This document shows, piece after piece, positions 7,492 to 10,419 of a stretch of DNA of 10,419 nucleotides. The position numbers were made by a program, and so were the translations under genes. Every line of letters begins with the position of its first letter. Position 1 is the first letter of the stretch. The stretch lies in the NCBI GenBank assembly GCA_964531165.1, contig CAZHEA010000099.1:1-10419 (forward strand), read 5' to 3'. The notes below the pieces were generated by a model. It was not told the origin of the DNA. It saw only the letters and a list, made by a program, of their open reading frames with translations, and made no database searches. The DNA comes from SZUA-229 sp964531165 (GTDB lineage Bacteria > Pseudomonadota > Gammaproteobacteria > SZUA-229).

Positions 7492-8499
7492 GTGAAAGTG
7501 GCAACAGTTGACTGGTTAAATCGATTACCAAAAATTGAACTGCACCTGCATCTTGAAGGTAGCCTTGAGCCGGAATTGATGTTCGAGCTGGCGCAGCGCA
7601 ATAAAATTAATTTGCCTTTTTCAACGGTGGATGAAATACGCAGTGCCTACGAGTTTAGTAATCTGCAGGATTTTTTAGATATTTATTATCAGGCTGCCAA
7701 TGTACTGCAAACTGAGCAGGATTTTTATGACTTAACCTGGGCCTACCTTAAAAAGTGCCAGCAGCAGAATGTTATTCATGTCGAACCTTTTTTTGATCCG
7801 CAGACTCATACCGATCGGGGTATTGCATTTGCAACGGTGATTTCAGGAATATCCCGGGCATTAAAAGATGGGCAGGATAAACTGAAAATTTCCAGTGAAT
7901 TGATAATGTGTTTTTTACGCCATCTCAGTGAAGAAGATGCATTACAGACACTGAATCAGGCGCAACCGTTTTTAGATAAAATAATTGCGGTGGGGTTAGA
8001 TAGTTCAGAGCAGGGTCATCCGCCGCAAAAATTCAGTAGCGTATTTGCAGCGGCACGTGAAATGGCTTTGCTAACGGTGGCACATGCGGGGGAAGAGGGA
8101 CCGCCGGAATATATCTGGACTGCGATTAATGATTTAAAAGTTTCGCGGGTCGATCATGGTGTGCGTGCAATGGAAGATACGGTGCTTATGACGCATTTAA
8201 AAAATACCCGTTTACCGCTTACGGTTTGTCCTTTGTCGAATACTAAACTGCGTGTGTTTGATGATATGTCAGCACATAATATTTTGTTAATGCTGGAGCA
8301 GGGTGTATGCGTAACGGTTAATTCAGATGATCCGGCTTATTTCGGTGGTTATATAACTGAAAATTTTATGGCGCTCGCTGATTCATTAAATTTAACAAAT
8401 GAACAGGCCAGACAACTGGTATTAAACAGTATTGATGCGAGTTTTTCTAATGAAGCCCGCAAACAAAAAATGCGGCTGGTGCTGGCGGCTTATCTTTAA
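7492..8499 (+). CDS. Adenine deaminase of the adenosine deaminase family
   Basis: This is a 335-residue metal-dependent amidohydrolase that deaminates a purine, most likely adenine to hypoxanthine in purine salvage. Zinc ligands and catalytic residues typical of adenosine deaminases are all visible: H18 and H20 in HLHLEG, H198 and catalytic E201 in HAGE, H222 in DHG, and D279-D280 in SDDP. The call of adenine rather than adenosine as substrate rests on close resemblance, from memory, to the Pseudomonas/yeast-type adenine aminohydrolases: HVEPFFDPQTHTDRG, GLDSSEQGHPP, CPLSNTKL and DPAYFGGY. E. coli adenosine deaminase differs at these places. Automatic pipelines often label such proteins add (adenosine deaminase). 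The start is a GTG with a good SD. It is divergent from the GNAT gene through a dyad-rich region and directly abuts the SirB2-like gene, with which it probably forms an operon. Confidence 0.92.
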   Translation: MKVATVDWLNRLPKIELHLHLEGSLEPELMFELAQRNKINLPFSTVDEIRSAYEFSNLQDFLDIYYQAANVLQTEQDFYDLTWAYLKKCQQQNVIHVEPFFDPQTHTDRGIAFATVISGISRALKDGQDKLKISSELIMCFLRHLSEEDALQTLNQAQPFLDKIIAVGLDSSEQGHPPQKFSSVFAAAREMALLTVAHAGEEGPPEYIWTAINDLKVSRVDHGVRAMEDTVLMTHLKNTRLPLTVCPLSNTKLRVFDDMSAHNILLMLEQGVCVTVNSDDPAYFGGYITENFMALADSLNLTNEQARQLVLNSIDASFSNEARKQKMRLVLAAYL

Positions 8500-8886
8500 A
8501 TGGAGTGGATTAAAATAATTCACGTCAGTTGTGTGATTTTATCCGTTAGCGGTTTTTTTCTGCGTGGCATCTGGATGCTGGCAGACTGCCGATTATTGCA
8601 GGCAAAATTAACAAAAATAATCCCTCATGTGGTTGATGCTACTTTACTGGGTAGTGCGTTGGTTTTGTTATATGGCTCATCGTGGACTGTTACTGAACAT
8701 AGATGGCTACAGGTTAAAATTGCTGCATTGTTGGTGTATATTGCATTAGGCGTGTTGGCACTTAAACCTGGGCGTGTTAAAGCCTTGCGGTTTTGGGCGT
8801 GGTTGTGCGGGTTAATGGTGTTCGGGTTTATCGTATCGGTGGCACTGACAAAGTCAGCGTTGGGTTTTATGGTGTGGTTTTTGTAG
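8500..8886 (+). CDS. SirB2-family integral membrane protein
   Basis: This is a 128-residue hydrophobic protein with about four transmembrane segments (roughly residues 4-25, 43-62, 72-88 and 98-124) and almost no soluble part. It matches the SirB2 family, named for a Salmonella locus reported to affect invasion gene expression; the biochemical function is unknown. Conserved-looking positions are H8 near the N-terminus, H43 and D46 in HVVDATLL, and K73 before the third helix. These buried polar residues could bind a metal or cofactor, but that is inference. The ATG is the base triplet immediately after the deaminase TAA stop (TAAATG), with no proper Shine-Dalgarno, so translation probably depends on ribosomes finishing the deaminase gene. 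A possible 3' hairpin follows at 8934-8964. Confidence 0.85.
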   Translation: MEWIKIIHVSCVILSVSGFFLRGIWMLADCRLLQAKLTKIIPHVVDATLLGSALVLLYGSSWTVTEHRWLQVKIAALLVYIALGVLALKPGRVKALRFWAWLCGLMVFGFIVSVALTKSALGFMVWFL

Positions 8887-8933
8887 TGATATTGCTCGCA
8901 CAGAAACTGATCTAAAATTATGCTGAGCGTAGA

Positions 8934-8964
8934 GCTGACGGTTTAAATTAATCTAACCATCAGC
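8934..8964 (-). terminator. Candidate hairpin in the sirB2-uspA convergent gap
   Basis: GCTGACGGTT (8934-8943) and AACCATCAGC (8955-8964) form a 10-bp stem around an 11-base loop. In plus-strand RNA one position is a C-A mismatch, but in minus-strand RNA the same position is a G-U wobble. The hairpin is therefore fully paired only in the universal stress gene transcript, just beyond its stop codon. There is no U-run directly after it in either direction, so it may be a 3' stabilising structure or a weak terminator. Confidence 0.4.
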
Positions 8965-8989
8965 CTGCCCAGCTGTTAATTTGTCTGCA

Positions 8990-9433
8990 TCAAGAGGTTA
9001 TCTTAATCGCCAGTATATCGCAGGGCATTTCATGTAGAAGAGCATTGGCGGTTGAGCCTAACAGAATATTTATACCATGGCGTCCATGGGAGCCCATGAC
9101 AACCAGATCGCACTGCTGATCTTTTACAAACTCACTGATCTCATATTTGGGTGTACCCAACCGGGTGTGCAGCTGCTCATTTGTTAGTTGGTGTTGTTTA
9201 GCAAATGCCTGCAAAGACTGCTGGGCCTGTTCATTAATTATCTGTTCATCAATCACCCAGGTATTAGTGAGAATAGGCTCGTAAACCGTGTCGATAGGTG
9301 GCATGTATTCAATTACGTGCAACAGGCTGAGTTTGGCGTGATTACGCAGAGCGATGCTATTCGCTTTTTTTAGAACCTGTGCAGAAGAGGGTGAAAAATC
9401 AATGGCAACCAGTACGTGCTTATAGTCATTCAT
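8990..9433 (-). CDS. Universal stress protein, UspA family
   Basis: This is a 147-residue cytoplasmic single-domain Usp. Family members are induced by starvation or other stress and many bind ATP; the exact role varies. The N-terminus YKHVLVAIDFSPSS is the typical first strand with the conserved Asp (D12). The C-terminal part carries a nucleotide-binding-like loop, G114-x2-G117-x8-G126-S127, followed by a helix and the final strand CDILAIK. The spacing between the second and third glycine is 8, one short of the classic G-x2-G-x9-G(S/T) ATP motif; I recall RHG-type Usps having the same spacing. An in-frame TTG lies four codons upstream (9445), but ATG at 9433 is chosen because GGAGG (9439-9443) is 5 bases upstream of it and overlaps that TTG extension. 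It is transcribed alone, convergent with the SirB2 gene and divergent from the NTF2-like gene. Confidence 0.93.
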   Translation of the reverse strand: MNDYKHVLVAIDFSPSSAQVLKKANSIALRNHAKLSLLHVIEYMPPIDTVYEPILTNTWVIDEQIINEQAQQSLQAFAKQHQLTNEQLHTRLGTPKYEISEFVKDQQCDLVVMGSHGRHGINILLGSTANALLHEMPCDILAIKITS

Positions 9434-9438
9434 AAAAT

Positions 9439-9443
9439 CCTCC
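9439..9443 (-). promoter_or_regulatory. Shine-Dalgarno fixing the uspA start
   Basis: On the minus strand the sequence reads GGAGG, 5 bases before ATG at 9433. Because it lies inside the longer TTG-initiated reading frame, it supports the shorter protein. Confidence 0.8.
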
Positions 9444-9461
9444 AATAGATTGTCATTTATC

Positions 9462-9475
9462 TACTTATAAGTATA
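9462..9475 (-). promoter_or_regulatory. Candidate uspA -10 overlapping a palindrome
   Basis: On the minus strand TATACT (9475-9470) is a good -10 and would start transcription about 30 bases before the ATG. It overlaps a perfect 12-bp dyad, TACTTATAAGTA (9462-9473), which could be an operator. No -35 match is evident 17 bp upstream (AAATCC), as would suit a regulated or alternative-sigma promoter. Confidence 0.4.
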
Positions 9476-9556
9476 GTGGATCGAGGTTTCGGGGATTTGA
9501 TTTAATCACCCATACAGGTTGATTTTCAGGGCAAAAATTAAAGGAATATTCAGAAA

Positions 9557-10078
9557 ATGCATGCAAATGAACAGCTCATTGACGATTTTTATAGTGCCTT
9601 TCAAAAGCTTGACTGGCAAACAATGCAACAGTGCTACTCGACGGATATTGCATTTTCAGACCCGGTATTTAATCAGTTAAAAGGTAAGGAAGCCGCTGCA
9701 ATGTGGCATATGCTGTGCAGTCGGGCTAAGGATTTTGAATTGAGTTTTAGTGATATTCAGGCGAATGATACCCATGGTTCATGCTGCTGGAAGGCCAGTT
9801 ATACCTTTTCTAAAACCGGTCGCAAAGTACATAATGTAATATTTGCTGAGTTTCAGTTTGCAGATGGCAAAATTGTACGCCACTCAGATCACTTTAGTTT
9901 CTGGCGCTGGAGTCGTATGGCGCTGGGACCAGTAGGAATATTACTGGGCTGGTCAGGGTATTTAAAGCGCAAAGTGCAGCAACAGGCGGTGGGCGGGTTA
10001 AAATTATTTATGCGACGACACTATTCAAATAAGCCCGCACAGGCCAAAAAAGACCATCCCGAAAAAGAATCCGGATAA
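9557..10078 (+). CDS. NTF2/SnoaL-like family protein, function unknown
   Basis: This is a 173-residue protein whose first 120 residues look like an NTF2-like cone fold: an N-terminal helix (LIDDFYSAFQKLDW), the typical acidic-aromatic segment CYSTDIAFSDPVF, and a strand pair ending in FADGKIVRHSDHFSFWRW. Members range from enzymes to ligand-binding proteins, so no reaction can be assigned. I recall similar stand-alone genes in other gammaproteobacteria annotated only as nuclear transport factor 2 family. Beyond the fold lies a C-terminal part (about 121-173): a hydrophobic, Gly-rich stretch (MALGPVGILLGWSGYL), then a basic, Lys/Arg-rich tail that might contact membrane or nucleic acid. Start ATG is preceded by AAGGAA (9541-9546) with a longish 10-base gap. 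The gene is divergent from uspA and ends 45 bp before the tRNA gene. Confidence 0.8.
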   Translation: MHANEQLIDDFYSAFQKLDWQTMQQCYSTDIAFSDPVFNQLKGKEAAAMWHMLCSRAKDFELSFSDIQANDTHGSCCWKASYTFSKTGRKVHNVIFAEFQFADGKIVRHSDHFSFWRWSRMALGPVGILLGWSGYLKRKVQQQAVGGLKLFMRRHYSNKPAQAKKDHPEKESG

Positions 10079-10083
10079 ATAAC

Positions 10084-10111
10084 TTCACAATATAATATTT
10101 TGTTATATAAT
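10084..10111 (+). promoter_or_regulatory. Promoter of tRNA-Leu
   Basis: TTCACA (10084-10089) and a perfect TATAAT (10106-10111) are separated by 16 bp, directly upstream of the tRNA. The following discriminator is GC-rich (cggcgcc), as is common for stable-RNA promoters under stringent control. The start would be near 10118, giving only a few leader bases. Confidence 0.75.
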
Positions 10112-10123
10112 ACGGCGCCTTAC

Positions 10124-10208
10124 GCGAGCGTGGCGAAATTGGTATACGCGCCAGATTTAGGTTCTGGTGTTGAAAGACGTGAGAGTTCGAGTCTCTCCGC
10201 TCGCACCA
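10124..10208 (+). tRNA. tRNA-Leu(UAG)
   Basis: This is an 85-nt class II tRNA with encoded CCA (10206-10208). The acceptor stem GCGAGCG (10124-10130) pairs perfectly with CGCTCGC (10198-10204), with discriminator A at 10205. The anticodon stem CCAGA/TCTGG (10151-10155, 10163-10167) encloses a 7-base loop with anticodon TAG at 10158-10160, reading CUA and other CUN leucine codons. The long variable arm (10168-10180) folds as a short hairpin with a GAAA loop. The T arm is GAGAG/CTCTC around TTCGAGT. The sequence resembles E. coli leuW. It is a single tRNA with its own promoter and terminator, placed before tig. Confidence 0.97.
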
Positions 10209-10218
10209 TCTTTGTTTG

Positions 10219-10253
10219 AGGGAAGCGGTGTTAAATCGCTTCCCTTAATTTTT
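10219..10253 (+). terminator. Rho-independent terminator of tRNA-Leu
   Basis: GGGAAGCG (10220-10227) pairs with CGCTTCCC (10237-10244) across a 9-base loop, extended by an A-T pair, and is followed by TTAATTTTT (10245-10253). It starts about 10 bases after the tRNA 3' end, so it should separate tRNA transcription from tig. Confidence 0.88.
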
Positions 10254-10378
10254 AGAGTAATCGGTGTATTTTAAGGGCTTTATTTATTAAGGCTTGCCGG
10301 TTATTCAAGTCACACATTTACTTTTATATCCTGTGATTAGCTGGAATATGCAGCAGATCAGGTACAACCGAGGTTACT

Positions 10379-10419
10379 ATGCAAGTTTCTGTTGAATCAG
10401 GCGAAGGTCTGGAACGTAA
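10379..10419 (+). CDS. tig: Trigger factor, N-terminal fragment cut by window end
   Basis: Only 13 codons are visible, reading MQVSVESGEGLER. This matches the conserved start of trigger factor (E. coli begins MQVSVETTQGLERR). The protein is the ribosome-associated chaperone and peptidyl-prolyl isomerase that meets nascent chains at the exit tunnel. GAGG at 10370-10373 is 5 bases upstream of the ATG, a good Shine-Dalgarno. The 125-bp gap after the tRNA terminator should contain its promoter; I see only weak candidates such as TTCAAG (10304-10309) with TATCCT (10327-10332) at 17 bp. A near-direct repeat, TTAAGGGCTT (10271-10280) and TTAAGGCTT (10287-10295), also lies there without obvious meaning. 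In related bacteria tig usually heads a tig-clpP-clpX-lon order, which would lie beyond the window. Confidence 0.85.
   Translation, partial: MQVSVESGEGLER

Noticed and set aside
9434..9445. Four-residue N-terminal extension of the universal stress protein from a TTG start
   Set aside because: The extension would be translated from the GGAGG Shine-Dalgarno itself; ATG at 9433 has ideal spacing.
1..10419. A new defence system, CRISPR array, prophage or toxin-antitoxin pair
   Set aside because: No evenly spaced repeats, nucleases, integrases or paired small genes are present; nearly all coding space is taken by recognisable housekeeping or common accessory families.

Overview
The window looks like a chromosomal segment of a gammaproteobacterium. 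ZipA is essentially a gammaproteobacterial protein, and it sits here between smc and ligA, an order I recall from Pseudomonas-type genomes. The condensin is a canonical SMC rather than MukB, which argues against Enterobacterales and Vibrionales. The far end has a tRNA-Leu(UAG) followed by the start of a trigger factor gene. Base composition is moderate and the intergenic DNA is AT-rich. I cannot name the species.

Layout. Positions 92-6746 (+) hold a chromosome-maintenance and division cluster: smc (condensin ATPase), zipA (FtsZ membrane tether) and ligA (NAD-dependent DNA ligase). smc and zipA are 10 bp apart. zipA and ligA are separated by 168 bp containing a 71-bp palindromic element with terminal inverted repeats and a possible 4-bp target duplication, which resembles a small non-coding mobile element. 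Next comes a lone GNAT acetyltransferase on the minus strand (6818-7279). A 212-bp divergent region with several dyad-symmetric sites separates it from a plus-strand pair: a purine deaminase (probably adenine rather than adenosine deaminase, 7492-8499) and a SirB2-family membrane protein starting at the very next base (8500-8886). A minus-strand universal stress protein (8990-9433) is divergent from an NTF2/SnoaL-like protein of unknown function (9557-10078). The window ends with a strong promoter, tRNA-Leu(UAG), a rho-independent terminator and the first 13 codons of trigger factor (tig).

How the genes fit together. The first three genes serve chromosome segregation, septum assembly and DNA joining. 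The deaminase would feed salvaged adenine into hypoxanthine, and it appears translationally coupled to the SirB2 membrane protein, whose molecular role is unknown. The tRNA and trigger factor are translation and folding functions. Most of the window is ordinary housekeeping and conserved-accessory DNA, and I see no convincing new multi-gene system. The places worth a second look are the zipA-ligA palindromic element, the dyad-rich divergent promoter region before the deaminase, and the deaminase-SirB2 coupling.
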